Shown here one piece after another: positions 1 through 7,965 of a stretch of 64,000 nucleotides of DNA. The stretch comes from a virus, in IMG/VR virus record IMGVR_UViG_3300035687_000003, positions 1-64,000 of that record, one strand, 5' to 3'. Under the pieces are notes generated by a model. The model did no database searches. It saw only the letters and a list, made by a program, of their open reading frames with translations, and was not told where the DNA came from. A program made the translations under genes and the position numbers. The first letter of the stretch is position 1. The number at the start of each line of letters is the position of its first letter.

Positions 1-40
1 TAACCCATCCTTCTGCTGCTTGCCGCTGAAGCAGTCCCAC
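1..40 (-). CDS. Possible partial small gene at left edge
   Basis: A GTG at 40 lies just after a strong Shine-Dalgarno run (AAGGAGGTGA) on the minus strand and opens a frame that runs off the window after 13 codons. A GTG at 72 in another frame is also open. The ribosome binding site is the main support; no family can be named from so short a piece. Confidence 0.25.
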   Translation of the reverse strand, partial: MGLLQRQAAEGWV

Positions 41-76
41 TCACCTCCTTCCGTAAGGACTGGCACCGACACGGTT

Positions 77-253
77 TTATCGGTTGCTCTCACCACGAGC
101 CTGGTGTCGCCGAGTTTCGTAGTAGTCATCGACCGCACGCGGGTCACCTGTTACCCGGTCCAGCATTGAGGTCACGTACCGGCAGTCCCCGGCGGACTGA
201 CGTTCGTCACGGGACTGTTCCCGGCCAGACCCTCGCGTACTGCCCATCTCCAT
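77..253 (-). CDS. Hypothetical 58-aa polar protein
   Basis: A frame of 58 codons starts at ATG 253 behind an AAGGAAA ribosome-binding stretch and ends with TAA. The product is rich in Arg, Asp and Ser, has one Cys and no membrane segment, and I do not recognise a family. It follows the zinc-finger gene at 284-505 closely on the same strand and continues the left-hand cluster of tiny genes. Confidence 0.55.
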   Translation of the reverse strand: MEMGSTRGSGREQSRDERQSAGDCRYVTSMLDRVTGDPRAVDDYYETRRHQARGESNR

Positions 254-283
254 CACCCGTTTCCTTACCGGAGATCCTCTTTA

Positions 284-505
284 CTAGCCGCACGCCTGGC
301 AAGGCTTATCGGGTGCCCCATGCCATTTACATTTCGGGCATGGCCTGCACATGCACGGGGCTTTGCCGCAGAGCACGCAGATGATCTGGCGCACCCCGAT
401 CCTGCCGGACGCATAGGCATCGAGACTAGGTGTCCATCTGGCACCGAGCTTGTTTAGCGCATCGACCGCAGCTTTACGATTCGATTGCTGACGACCCCGC
501 ATCAC
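284..505 (-). CDS. Small zinc-ribbon protein
   Basis: About 72 codons. The start is ATG 502 or GTG 505, preceded by a good AAGGAGA site. The C-terminal half carries a dense cysteine array (CVLCGKAPC, CRPCPKC, then CQACG at the very end), so it probably binds one or two zinc ions. Proteins of this size with CxxC knuckles are common in actinophage early regions; the role is unknown. The N-terminus is basic. Confidence 0.6.
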   Translation of the reverse strand: MMRGRQQSNRKAAVDALNKLGARWTPSLDAYASGRIGVRQIICVLCGKAPCMCRPCPKCKWHGAPDKPCQACG

Positions 506-533
506 TTGTCTCCTTCTGCAGCACGATCGATTC

Positions 534-746
534 TCACCACACCGAATCGGTCGTGCTCACGGATCGCATCGGCCGCCAGCATCGCAATGTAGGTGCTTCG
601 GTGTATGCCGCGAAGGCAAGCGCTTTCCATGTTTGACACTCGTCGCGCAGCTGGATAGGATCAGTGTCAAGCAACCAATCTTCGCGAGTGTATGACTCGT
701 CGCCGAAGGGTGGCATCTGCGACCAGTTATTCGTATGCTCACTCAC
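534..746 (-). CDS. Hypothetical 70-aa protein
   Basis: The start is taken as GTG 746 (V-S-E-H-T) because GGAGAG sits about five bases upstream and the GTGA overlaps the stop of the preceding gene by four bases. A competing GTG at 742 in another frame has poorer spacing. The product is acidic in the middle with a short helix-like stretch (QTWKALAFAAYTEAPTL). No family recognised. Confidence 0.55.
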   Translation of the reverse strand: MSEHTNNWSQMPPFGDESYTREDWLLDTDPIQLRDECQTWKALAFAAYTEAPTLRCWRPMRSVSTTDSVW

Positions 747-958
747 AGGATCTCTCCTCTGCACGTGTGGCATTTCCCGTCCGCGTCGATCTCGGAACCG
801 GCGCATCCCTTGTTGTACCGGTGGTCCCGGATCGGGTCGACAATGCGCAGTACTGGCCGGCCGACAATGCCGCGGAGGATACTTCCTGCCGCGTCGGGAT
901 GGTGGTGGTCAAGTTCCCAGATGGCGTCCTGCACTGCGGTGAGCTCCCGGGCCGTCAT
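743..958 (-). CDS. Small protein with C-terminal CxxC
   Basis: A 71-aa product starting at ATG 958, which overlaps the stop of the upstream gene as ATGA. It carries two His-rich positions (DHHHPD, DHRYNKGC) and ends with a CHTC knuckle, so metal binding is plausible. Role unknown. It belongs to a chain of genes at 534-2414 linked by short overlaps, which implies coupled translation. Confidence 0.6.
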   Translation of the reverse strand: MTARELTAVQDAIWELDHHHPDAAGSILRGIVGRPVLRIVDPIRDHRYNKGCAGSEIDADGKCHTCRGEIL

Positions 959-1197
959 TGCGGATCCAGCTCGTCGGCGTGAAACCGCAAGTGTCGGCGA
1001 TCCCACATATTGTCCGTCTCAGATGCTTCTACCTGATCAGCCATCTGCCGTAGCTTTGCCGCCACAATCAGTTTGGCCGCTTCAGTAAGCGCATGGGTAA
1101 TACTCTCAGGGGTTGGATAGATATACGGACATGCCGCGCGGAGCATGCTGTTCATGATGGCGAGGGCAGCTTCCGGGATCTCCAGCTCGTCGCTCAT
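955..1197 (-). CDS. Hypothetical 80-aa helical protein, copy B of a tandem pair
   Basis: Starts at ATG 1197, overlapping the preceding stop as ATGA. Its ends match the upstream neighbour at 1194-1349: both begin S-(D)-E-L-E-I-P-E and both end L-D-P-Q just before the same GGATCCGCAATGA junction. This copy has an insertion in the middle (CPYIYPTPESI) relative to the other. Predominantly helical; role unknown. Confidence 0.65.
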   Translation of the reverse strand: MSDELEIPEAALAIMNSMLRAACPYIYPTPESITHALTEAAKLIVAAKLRQMADQVEASETDNMWDRRHLRFHADELDPQ

Positions 1198-1349
1198 TGC
1201 GGATCCAATCGACTAGCTCTATCCCTGAGCTCTTCATCGGCCAGGTGGTTCAGGTATGCGGCCACGATGATCGGCGCAGCGGCTTTGAGTATGTCTTGGC
1301 TGTACTCAGCCGCTTTCCATGCCCGTTCCGGGATCTCCAGCTCACTCAC
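1194..1349 (-). CDS. Hypothetical 51-aa helical protein, copy A of a tandem pair
   Basis: A short frame from GTG 1349 to TGA 1194. The GTG overlaps the preceding stop by four bases (GTGA) and an AAGGAG lies just upstream. The product begins VSELEIPERAWKAAEY and ends ASRLDPQ, mirroring the start and end of the 955-1197 product. The matching junction sequences indicate a tandem duplication followed by internal divergence. Function unknown. Confidence 0.6.
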   Translation of the reverse strand: MSELEIPERAWKAAEYSQDILKAAAPIIVAAYLNHLADEELRDRASRLDPQ

Positions 1350-1645
1350 CGGACCGGCTCCTTAAGTGGCGACCCGAACTGACCGTTTTCGGTAGCCGAG
1401 ATCACAATATCCCGTACCGCGTCATGAATCTTGCCGAGAACAGCGTTCCTGCGCTGAATCAACCCAAACGACTCAAGCACTTCCCCGGTGTTACCGAACA
1501 ACTCATGGGTTTCATCTCGTGCCAGCTCTGTCAGCTCATAGAACGCGACCGGATTAGCGGAAAGCAAGCCCTCCAGTGCGATCATGGTTGGCGACACGAG
1601 AACTTCAGGAACCGTTGCACCGTTTTTCAGCACGCAAGTCTTCAT
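1346..1645 (-). CDS. Hypothetical 99-aa protein
   Basis: ATG 1645 overlaps the previous stop as ATGA. The product is mixed acidic and hydrophobic with several predicted helices (IALEGLLSANPVAFYELTEL) and no cysteine cluster or membrane span. No family recognised. Its position in the overlapping chain is the strongest evidence that it is expressed. Confidence 0.6.
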   Translation of the reverse strand: MKTCVLKNGATVPEVLVSPTMIALEGLLSANPVAFYELTELARDETHELFGNTGEVLESFGLIQRRNAVLGKIHDAVRDIVISATENGQFGSPLKEPVR

Positions 1646-1911
1646 GCCGTCACCGGCTCCAGCTGAGTTGCGTGTCGCCGGACCGCGGTAATGGCTGCGA
1701 GGAGTTTCAGTGCGTCGGCTTCGATCTCGTCGATCTGGTCACCGGGTTCGTAGAAGACACCACCGATTTCAACGCCATCGCCCCAGGCGATGGCGTCGGC
1801 GATGGCGAGGCAGCGGAACTTCCACTGCGGGACAGCACAGATGGTACCGTCGTCATCGATAGTGTCCATGAGGTGGTCCGCGGGCGGCAGCTTGAAGGTG
1901 ACTTCAGTCAT
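1642..1911 (-). CDS. Hypothetical 89-aa acidic protein
   Basis: Starts at ATG 1911 with a four-base overlap with the stop of the upstream gene and overlaps the next gene the same way. The product is acidic, with a central segment of alternating Gly and Asp (WGDGVEIGGVFYEPGDQIDEIE) that suggests a small beta-rich domain, and a final helix ending in basic residues. No family assigned. Confidence 0.6.
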   Translation of the reverse strand: MTEVTFKLPPADHLMDTIDDDGTICAVPQWKFRCLAIADAIAWGDGVEIGGVFYEPGDQIDEIEADALKLLAAITAVRRHATQLEPVTA

Positions 1912-2096
1912 GATTCATTCTCCTGTTCAGCGTCGATCGCTGCTCTCAGTACTTCGATTGCGGCACGAACCCGCTCACTGGGTAGTGCCTCAACATGGAA
2001 TGCATCGAATGCGCCGATGCTAAGCTCGTGATCATGTAGGTGATTGTAGAGCTCTTCGGCGATCACAATGATGGCGAGCCGTACGGCGGCGTTCAC
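1908..2096 (-). CDS. Hypothetical 62-aa helical protein
   Basis: The start is GTG 2096, with AAGGAG about eight bases upstream; the GTGA overlaps the previous stop. The N-terminal half is hydrophobic and helical (VRLAIIVIAEELYNHL) and the remainder is an amphipathic acidic helix (RVRAAIEVLRAAIDAEQ). It could form a small helical hairpin. Role unknown. Confidence 0.6.
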   Translation of the reverse strand: MNAAVRLAIIVIAEELYNHLHDHELSIGAFDAFHVEALPSERVRAAIEVLRAAIDAEQENES

Positions 2097-2269
2097 CGCG
2101 CGGACTCCTTGCTTGACGGGTCCACGCTCCGGGCGGTGGCGTGGCGATCCGTCTTATTATCGGCCCATTCGGCCCATAGGTTCTTGCGTTCCGCGGGTCC
2201 GGCGACGTGGCGACCGCCGATGGCACGGTGGTCGGTGTCGCGGTCACGTCCAGCGGGTGTTGCCGACAT
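2093..2269 (-). CDS. Hypothetical 58-aa basic protein
   Basis: A 58-codon frame from ATG 2269, with GGAGGG six bases upstream, to TGA 2093 overlapping the next GTG start. The product is rich in Arg, His and Asp, with a tryptophan pair (NLWAEWADNK). It overlaps the end of the 2244-2414 gene by 26 bases. It looks natively extended and perhaps nucleic-acid binding; no family is known to me. Confidence 0.5.
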   Translation of the reverse strand: MSATPAGRDRDTDHRAIGGRHVAGPAERKNLWAEWADNKTDRHATARSVDPSSKESAR

Positions 2270-2414
2270 TGTCGGCCCTCCGACCTTGCTGCGGGCGGTC
2301 GTCGGAGCGGGGGATGGCTTTCAGGAAGTCACGTCGATGCGTGGTGCGCTTTGCGTGGTCGCCGGGTAGCGGGTCCGAGGCCGGCCGCTGGGGGACATCG
2401 TTCTGCCTGCTCAT
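2244..2414 (-). CDS. Hypothetical 56-aa leader gene of the left minus-strand cluster
   Basis: The first gene of the leftward chain. ATG 2414 follows GAGAGGTGATCA and the frame ends at TGA 2244. The product is highly charged with a KRTTHRRDFLK stretch. Its start lies about 18 bases from a perfect 16-bp palindrome, so it is probably the first cistron controlled there. No family recognised. Confidence 0.5.
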   Translation of the reverse strand: MSRQNDVPQRPASDPLPGDHAKRTTHRRDFLKAIPRSDDRPQQGRRADNVGNTRWT

Positions 2415-2536
2415 TGATCACCTCTCTGTCGGACTGAACGTTCAGTCACATTGCCCTGCTGGATGGTGCGTGCCGTATAGTACATGCTGTACGGTAGCGC
2501 ACAAGGGGTACTTGAGCAAACAGGAGGATCAAACGG
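2415..2536. promoter_or_regulatory. Divergent control region with two dyads
   Basis: This 122-bp space separates a leftward gene chain from the rightward gene at 2537. It holds a perfect 16-bp palindrome, GACTGAACGTTCAGTC (2432-2447), and an inverted repeat GTACA-TGC-TGTAC (2480-2492). A minus-strand promoter with -35 TTGTGC, 16-bp spacer and -10 TACTAT overlaps the second dyad; on the plus strand a TATAGT lies at 2476-2481. The dyads are operator-like; the regulator is not known, but the product of 2537-2839 is an obvious candidate. Confidence 0.55.
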
Positions 2537-2839
2537 GTGGCGAAGGCCAGTCGGGTGAGCAACACCATCGACAAGCTGCGGGCGGACTACGTGTCCGCGC
2601 AGCGCGCGATCGAAGCGTTGCGACCGCGGGACATGTTCGTGGCGGCCACCCAGCTGCGGGATGTACTTGACGAGTTGCGGCGCGGGGCCGCTGGTCTGCG
2701 AGCCGTCGCGGTGGACAAGATCCGGGATGATGAGGACCTGTCCATGCGGGGGCTGGCCGACGAGCTCGGGTTGACCGCGAGCAGGATCCAGCAGCTCGTC
2801 CAGCAGGCCGCTGAGCAGGAACGCCACGACAATGGCTGA
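2537..2839 (+). CDS. Small helix-turn-helix DNA-binding protein
   Basis: A 100-aa product starting at GTG 2537 behind AGGAGG. Residues about 66-95 (MRGLADELGLTASRIQQLVQ) fit a sigma-region-4-like helix-turn-helix; the first 60 residues are helical and could dimerise. It is divergent from the minus-strand cluster, and the shared intergenic region contains two dyads, so autoregulation or control of the early cluster is a reasonable inference. The exact family is unknown. Confidence 0.75.
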   Translation: MAKASRVSNTIDKLRADYVSAQRAIEALRPRDMFVAATQLRDVLDELRRGAAGLRAVAVDKIRDDEDLSMRGLADELGLTASRIQQLVQQAAEQERHDNG

Positions 2840-2857
2840 CTGGGTTACCCTGGCCCG

Positions 2858-3046
2858 GTGACCACCTGGGTACCGGCCTACTGTCCCGTTGAGAAGTGCG
2901 GGTACGTGGCGCGGTTCCAGATGGACAAGACCGTGGACTGGCGCGGTGAGTTGATCTCCGTCCGGGAGCGGCTGTCACGGGAGCATCCGGAGCACCCCGG
3001 CGACGTCGAGGACATTGTCACCACGGACCCACCGTCGGACGACTAG
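2858..3046 (+). CDS. Small zinc-knuckle protein
   Basis: A 62-aa product from GTG 2858, 18 bases after the helix-turn-helix gene. It begins with a CPVEKCGYVARF motif and has a conserved-looking SREHPEHP segment that may supply histidine ligands. Proteins of this pattern occur widely in actinobacteria and their phages. Its end overlaps the convergent gene at 3043 by four bases. Role unknown. Confidence 0.6.
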   Translation: MTTWVPAYCPVEKCGYVARFQMDKTVDWRGELISVRERLSREHPEHPGDVEDIVTTDPPSDD

Positions 3047-3231
3047 CCGCTGGGCGGCGGATGATCCGGGATGGTGACGTTAGCTGCATCAGCGAAGATC
3101 TCAATCAGCTCTCTCGTGAAGCTCTTGTGCATAACCACCGTAATGAGGGCGATGAGGGCCTTGTCGTCATCACCTGCCAGTAATGTTTCGCGCAGGTCGG
3201 TGCATGCGCTGAATGTAGCGTCGCCGCTCAC
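3043..3231 (-). CDS. Hypothetical 62-aa protein
   Basis: GTG 3231 overlaps the stop of the cupin-like gene (GTGA). The product is mainly helical, with one Cys and a proline-rich end, and no known motif. An alternative 23-codon frame from ATG 3238 is less likely because it lacks the coupling. Confidence 0.55.
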   Translation of the reverse strand: MSGDATFSACTDLRETLLAGDDDKALIALITVVMHKSFTRELIEIFADAANVTIPDHPPPSG

Positions 3232-3731
3232 GGTCGTTCATGTCGGTTACTAGTGACATGGGCAGTGCTCCGTTCTAGGATTTGTCGGTTAGTGTCGAGG
3301 CCAAGGTATTCACGCCACGGGACCTTGCCGTGCTCGGTCCAGAAACGCCAGACGCGTCGGCGACGACCGGTAAGTATCAGGGTCAGAGTGTTGGGCAGGA
3401 CAAGCGTGATCTGGTGCGCTTGGTCGATTGGCATGCTGTGCAGCGACCAGCGGGTACAGTTATGGAGTCGACCAGTATCACTGATTGCCTTGTGGACCCG
3501 CTCGGTGTAACCGCCGTACAGGACCAGGGACCAGAAACGCCAGGGATGATCATGAGGGTGGCGATCGGCGTCCGGCTCATTGATCCAATGCAGGTACAGG
3601 TTGCACCACGGGGTTTGGACGATCCGCAGCCGCCGGAGGTAGGCACGCTGCGGATCGTCCTCCGAAGGAATGTCGCAGTATTGCATGAACGCCCACCGGG
3701 TCGACGTCGGCGCTGGATACTTGACCTCCAC
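3228..3731 (-). CDS. Cupin-like phage protein with HPHDHPW motif
   Basis: A 167-aa product from GTG 3731, whose first base is the last base of the upstream TAG. The central motif RHPHDHPWRFWSLVLYGGYTE resembles the metal-binding histidine strand of the cupin fold, and later strands (HQITLVLPNTLTLILTGRRRRVWRFWTEHG) fit a jelly roll. Such proteins are frequent in phage genomes and usually unassigned; an Fe(II)-dependent oxygenase or a binding role are both possible. I see histidines suited to metal binding but cannot name a substrate. Confidence 0.65.
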   Translation of the reverse strand: MEVKYPAPTSTRWAFMQYCDIPSEDDPQRAYLRRLRIVQTPWCNLYLHWINEPDADRHPHDHPWRFWSLVLYGGYTERVHKAISDTGRLHNCTRWSLHSMPIDQAHQITLVLPNTLTLILTGRRRRVWRFWTEHGKVPWREYLGLDTNRQILERSTAHVTSNRHERP

Positions 3732-3922
3732 TACTTCACCTCAGATTTCGATTTCCATCTCAGCGGCGACTCGGCGGTTGTCCAACCATTAGCCATCGCA
3801 TCAGTGGACCAAGCGATCTCATGGCGGCATACCGCGTCATGTACTACCGGTTGAGTCGGCGCTGTCGCCCCGATCCGGTTGGGCCGGGGTTCTGCTGGGG
3901 ACAAGCTTGCTGGCAGCCACAC
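3731..3922 (-). CDS. Hypothetical 63-aa protein
   Basis: GTG 3922 has AAAGGAGATC immediately upstream, and the TAG stop shares a base with the next gene's start. The product is Trp- and Pro-containing with two histidines and a Cys (VVHDAVCRHEIAW). A longer frame upstream exists but lacks a binding site. Family unknown. Confidence 0.55.
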   Translation of the reverse strand: MWLPASLSPAEPRPNRIGATAPTQPVVHDAVCRHEIAWSTDAMANGWTTAESPLRWKSKSEVK

Positions 3923-3947
3923 GCGATCTCCTTTATTCTCCCATACC

Positions 3948-4148
3948 ATGAGTCGTGGAGTTTGGGTGGCTATCACGGTCGGGGCCGTCGTGACGTGGAT
4001 TGTTCCCATCGTCACTGACGCTGCTGGTGCTCGCCCCGCATGGTCAGTGTTCATCGGCATCACCTGCGGTATCTTCTCGATGTTCATCACCGCATGGATC
4101 TACGGCGCTAGACCTTCGCGCCAGAGGCACCGCAGCGGCCGCATGTAG
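3948..4148 (+). CDS. Small two-span membrane protein
   Basis: A 66-aa frame on the strand opposite its neighbours. Two hydrophobic stretches (about residues 5-22 and 30-49) joined by a short polar loop suggest a helical hairpin with a basic C-terminal tail. No Shine-Dalgarno is visible, but TATTCT lies eight bases before ATG 3948, so a leaderless message is possible. A holin-like or other small phage membrane protein cannot be told apart from sequence. Confidence 0.5.
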   Translation: MSRGVWVAITVGAVVTWIVPIVTDAAGARPAWSVFIGITCGIFSMFITAWIYGARPSRQRHRSGRM

Positions 4149-4192
4149 CGAAGTAGCCCCAGAAGCGACGAGCAGGACTGCGCACCGAGTGA

Positions 4193-6826
4193 TCACGTTG
4201 CCTCCAGCTCCACGAGGTCGAACAAAGTGGGCATCTCGACGCGACGATCCTCCGCTGTCAGGTAGGCAACGCCGTCGTGGAAGTAGTCGGGATTGAGCTC
4301 AATGCTGTAGCCTCGCCGACCTTTCATGACGGCGCGCAGGGCCACCGTCGCTAGACCGCCGAAGGGATCGCAGATAAGATCGCCCGGATTCGTGTAGCGT
4401 CCGATGAGCCGGTCCACGATATCAAAAGCGAGCGGACAAATGTGCATTGTCTGCGACCGACGGGACTGCTCCGTATTCAATGTCGCCATCGGATTGACGT
4501 CCGACCAGACGTCCGGGTGGTGCGACGCCGGGGCAAGCGCCATGAACGTCGCGGGCAGTCGGCCGCGGGCTTCCAGCTTCTCACCGAGCTCAATGTGCGC
4601 CTCATAGTCGTAGACCTCACGCAAAGTCTGCTCAGTGAATAGCCGGGACATGAGCTCAGGTGTCAGCTGTGCCAGCTCGTCAGGTGAGAGGTGCCGGTCA
4701 CCCGACGAGCGCCAGAACGCGTGCGCATCGGTCTGCCACCTCGCGCGGGAATAAGCTCCGCGTTGGCAGCAGTCCGCATCGTAGCAACCACGGTGCGCTT
4801 CGCACTCAATGCACTCATTACAGATATGAAGCGGGTCCAGTTTACGTTTGGCGACCGGGATATCGGCGTAGCCTTTACTGCGGTCGGTCTGCGGCTTATG
4901 GAACAACAGGATGTACTCGGGTGACCCGACGCCCATCTTCGTGCCATCTTTAGAGTTCTCGGTCCAGCCAAGTCGGTAGGTCTGATTGTTCTCCCGGACC
5001 ACATCCCGGACAATGGTGACCATACCCATGTAGTCGAAACCGTGCTTGATTCCGTGCATGATGGCTTCAGCGTGGAATGGGGAGATCGTGGGGATACCGG
5101 CACCGGTGACATTGCCGAACAGGACCCGGTCCTTCACGTGACAAGCATAGATCCGGCCGGGTTGCAAGGTGCGGAACATCTCCGGAGTAAGATAGTCCAT
5201 CTGCGCCCAGAAATGCTCGTTACTGTCCGTGTGTCCGAAATCATTATAGCTCGGACTGTATTCATAGTGGTAGGCGAAAGGGATGGATGTCAGGTGCATC
5301 CCGAACATATCGTCAGGTAGCTGACGCAATTCCAGTACGCAGTCATTATGTACACTCGTCCACGCCTTACCCTTACGCTCAATCCGATCGACGCCCATGG
5401 AGCGGGTCAGCGCCGCGTCGATACTAGCCGGGTTGAGGCCGTGCTCACGGATCACATCGGACATCTTGGCGGTCAGCTCCTCGTGTTGCTTCCACTTTTT
5501 CTGCAAGACAACGACAACTTCACGTTCGCTCTCGGCGTGGATGATGTGCGCATAGCACTGACGTTCCTGGCCGTAGCGCTGAATGCGGTGGTTGGCCTGA
5601 ATCAAGTCATTGAACTTGTATGTGACACCGACAAAGATTGCGGTATTGCACTGCTGGAGGTTCATTCCCTGGCCGAGCATAACGGGCTTACCGATCAGGG
5701 CGTACGTCTCACGATTGCGCCACTGCTCGATCCGGCGCTCAGTTTCTTCCGGCGACAGCGATCCATACACCGACGAGTAGGTCAGTCCGCGCACTTTCAG
5801 AGCGGACTCGATAGCAGCCTGCTCGGCATTGAGATCACACCAGATGATAATCTGGTCGGACACCGTACCCTGTGCGCGGGCCGCAAGGTGGGCATCGACC
5901 GCTTCCATCATCTTGTCGATACGAGACGTCAAAGTATCCCGCTTCTCTCGCGCAGCGCTGCTCACGCCGAGCGCAGCGCCACCGCGGAACAATGGCCGCT
6001 GGCCGTCACGATCCGGCGGGGCAGTCGAATGGTCTACCGCCACCTCGTGATAGATCACTTCCAGTGGAGGAAGATCGTATCCCTCGTTTGAGAAGCCAAG
6101 GTCAGAAGGTTTACTAAGGAAACAGGCCCAGGTGTTCAACCACAGATGAAACTCTTCCACTTTGTGCGGGTAAAGGGTCAGGTTGTTCGCTTGAGTGCTA
6201 TCGCGCTGGAAAAATCGCGTAAGGCACTCTCCGGTATCCATAACGCCTAGGAACCCGGCATAATGGATCAACTCTTTGTAGCGGTTAGGGCTTGGAGTCG
6301 CTGTAGCGACAAAGCGGTACGGCACCTCACTGAACAGAGTCAGGAACGTCTGATATGTCTTAGAACCGTAGCTGCGTAGCACGGACGCTTCATCCAAGCT
6401 CGCCGTAGTGAACAGGTTAGGGTCGAGCTTGCCGTCGCGGACCGACTGATAATTCGTCAGATACAAGCCGTCGCTGTCGATCTCCTCGGATCGGCGAATG
6501 AATGTCGGCATCGGCATACCGAGCAACTTTGTTGCGTCATGCACGAACTCTAGCCTGACCCCCAGCGGGCAAACAATGAGACCTCGGCCACCGACGCTAT
6601 CGAGGATAATACGCGAAGTCTCCAATTGGATATTCGACTTTCCGAGGCCGAAATTAGCGAAGACCGCTCGGCGGCCACCTTTCACGGCCCATTGAGTAAT
6701 ATCCCGCTGATGCGGCTTCAGGACCGGGTTGATCTCCTCGAGCTCGCAGTCGAAACCGAACTCCTTATTGAAATCGACCTTGGCTCGCAGGAAATCCTCG
6801 TAAGATAGCTGAGTCGCGACGCTCAT
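4193..6826 (-). CDS. SF2 helicase fused to a DNA N4/N6 methyltransferase
   Basis: An 877-aa fusion. Residues 1-450 form an SF2 helicase: Walker A variant NFGLGKS, motif II as LDEAS, motif III TATPSPN, and a motif VI ending HRIQRYGQERQ. Residues about 490-870 are an amino-methyltransferase: a catalytic-type motif TSIPFA where S/D-PP-Y/F is usual, then HICPLAF and the SAM-binding segment DPFGGLATVALRA followed by GYSIELN. A cysteine cluster (CNECIECEAHRGC) lies between. Helicase-methyltransferase fusions of this order are known in actinophages. The start ATG 6826 overlaps the clamp gene's stop (ATGA). Likely in replication or self-modification of phage DNA; activity of the altered motifs is uncertain. 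Confidence 0.85.
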   Translation of the reverse strand: MSVATQLSYEDFLRAKVDFNKEFGFDCELEEINPVLKPHQRDITQWAVKGGRRAVFANFGLGKSNIQLETSRIILDSVGGRGLIVCPLGVRLEFVHDATKLLGMPMPTFIRRSEEIDSDGLYLTNYQSVRDGKLDPNLFTTASLDEASVLRSYGSKTYQTFLTLFSEVPYRFVATATPSPNRYKELIHYAGFLGVMDTGECLTRFFQRDSTQANNLTLYPHKVEEFHLWLNTWACFLSKPSDLGFSNEGYDLPPLEVIYHEVAVDHSTAPPDRDGQRPLFRGGAALGVSSAAREKRDTLTSRIDKMMEAVDAHLAARAQGTVSDQIIIWCDLNAEQAAIESALKVRGLTYSSVYGSLSPEETERRIEQWRNRETYALIGKPVMLGQGMNLQQCNTAIFVGVTYKFNDLIQANHRIQRYGQERQCYAHIIHAESEREVVVVLQKKWKQHEELTAKMSDVIREHGLNPASIDAALTRSMGVDRIERKGKAWTSVHNDCVLELRQLPDDMFGMHLTSIPFAYHYEYSPSYNDFGHTDSNEHFWAQMDYLTPEMFRTLQPGRIYACHVKDRVLFGNVTGAGIPTISPFHAEAIMHGIKHGFDYMGMVTIVRDVVRENNQTYRLGWTENSKDGTKMGVGSPEYILLFHKPQTDRSKGYADIPVAKRKLDPLHICNECIECEAHRGCYDADCCQRGAYSRARWQTDAHAFWRSSGDRHLSPDELAQLTPELMSRLFTEQTLREVYDYEAHIELGEKLEARGRLPATFMALAPASHHPDVWSDVNPMATLNTEQSRRSQTMHICPLAFDIVDRLIGRYTNPGDLICDPFGGLATVALRAVMKGRRGYSIELNPDYFHDGVAYLTAEDRRVEMPTLFDLVELEAT

Positions 6827-7965
6827 CTTGCACCTCGCAGCTGACGGGTCATGAGTAGGTGACGGTAACCGTCGGCCAGCGGTGCACCAGTATCGTCAGC
6901 GGCCTGGCACAGGAATTGCTTGCCCGGATCATCCGTGAACGTCAAGAATGCTTTCGGCGATCCGAGCGCGGATAGTGCGTCCAGCAGGTAGCGATGCGAG
7001 ACGCCCACTGTGATCGGGGGGCCGGTGATCGAATGCAGGTCAATGCCATTGTCCCCACTGGCATCGGTGTCGGTCTCCAGGCTCACCCCGACCTCATCGG
7101 GACCGATTTCCAGCCGGATCAACTCCGGGACCTTCGCGGTAGGAGTGGACACCGACGACACCTGCATTACCGCGCAGGCCAGGTCGTCAACATCGATCGT
7201 GGCCACCGTTGCCAGGAATGACTCCGGAACATCCATCACGGACCGCCAGGGGACATACTCACCCGCATGCAGCCGCCCGGTCACCCGATGTCGACCGGTG
7301 GCCAGCGTAATAGTGGATCCGTCGGAGTAGACCACCACATCCCCGTCGGTCATCACATCTCCCGCAACCTCCAGCAGTGCGGCAGGAATGACCAGTGACT
7401 CGGTAGCACCGGTAGCTCGCCAGTCGAGTTCCGCCGCCGCGATCCGGTAGCGATCGGTGGCGACCAGGACCGCGGCCTGCGTGGTGTCCAGCAGGACCCC
7501 GGTAATCACCTCCGGTTTGCCGTCAGGTGGCGCGACGACGGGCAGCACGCGGGACAGGCACCGGGCCAGTACGGGGGCACTCACGGTCCCCAGGTGTTCG
7601 TCCGGGGCCGGGAACGCCTGCCACTGCTCGGCGTCCATCTCCGGGAGACCGGCGCGCAGCCGGCCACTGCGCAAGCTGAGTCCCTTCCCGGAAGTTTCGA
7701 TACTCACCTCATCGGTGGGCCGCCGCAAGGTCTTCGCCAGTGAGGCGAGCAGGTAGGCACTGACCACGCATCGGCCGGGTTCGCCGATCGTCGCAGGCAC
7801 CTCAACCGTGCCGAAGGTATCGAAGTCGCTGGCCGCCAGCTGGAACACCTCACCGGCGTCAAGCATCACTCCGGCAGTAACCGGGACTCGCGGGGAGCGC
7901 GGTGCGATCCTCGCAGCCCAGCTCGCGGCAGAATTCAGTGCGTCGGCAGATAGTTGAACCTTCAC
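6823..7965 (-). CDS. dnaN: DNA polymerase III beta sliding clamp
   Basis: A 380-aa product, close to the usual DnaN length, with the three-domain pattern. The second domain shows a GVLLDTTQAAVLVATDRYRIA strand pattern, matching the bacterial clamp's characteristic 'ATD.yRL' motif, and the C-terminus ends YRHLLMTRQL near the typical hydrophobic-groove contact region. It would encircle DNA and tether a polymerase. It starts with ATG 7965 overlapping the upstream stop and is coupled to the helicase-methyltransferase. A clamp-loader subunit is encoded at 19475, but no polymerase is seen in the window. Confidence 0.85.
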   Translation of the reverse strand: MKVQLSADALNSAASWAARIAPRSPRVPVTAGVMLDAGEVFQLAASDFDTFGTVEVPATIGEPGRCVVSAYLLASLAKTLRRPTDEVSIETSGKGLSLRSGRLRAGLPEMDAEQWQAFPAPDEHLGTVSAPVLARCLSRVLPVVAPPDGKPEVITGVLLDTTQAAVLVATDRYRIAAAELDWRATGATESLVIPAALLEVAGDVMTDGDVVVYSDGSTITLATGRHRVTGRLHAGEYVPWRSVMDVPESFLATVATIDVDDLACAVMQVSSVSTPTAKVPELIRLEIGPDEVGVSLETDTDASGDNGIDLHSITGPPITVGVSHRYLLDALSALGSPKAFLTFTDDPGKQFLCQAADDTGAPLADGYRHLLMTRQLRGAR

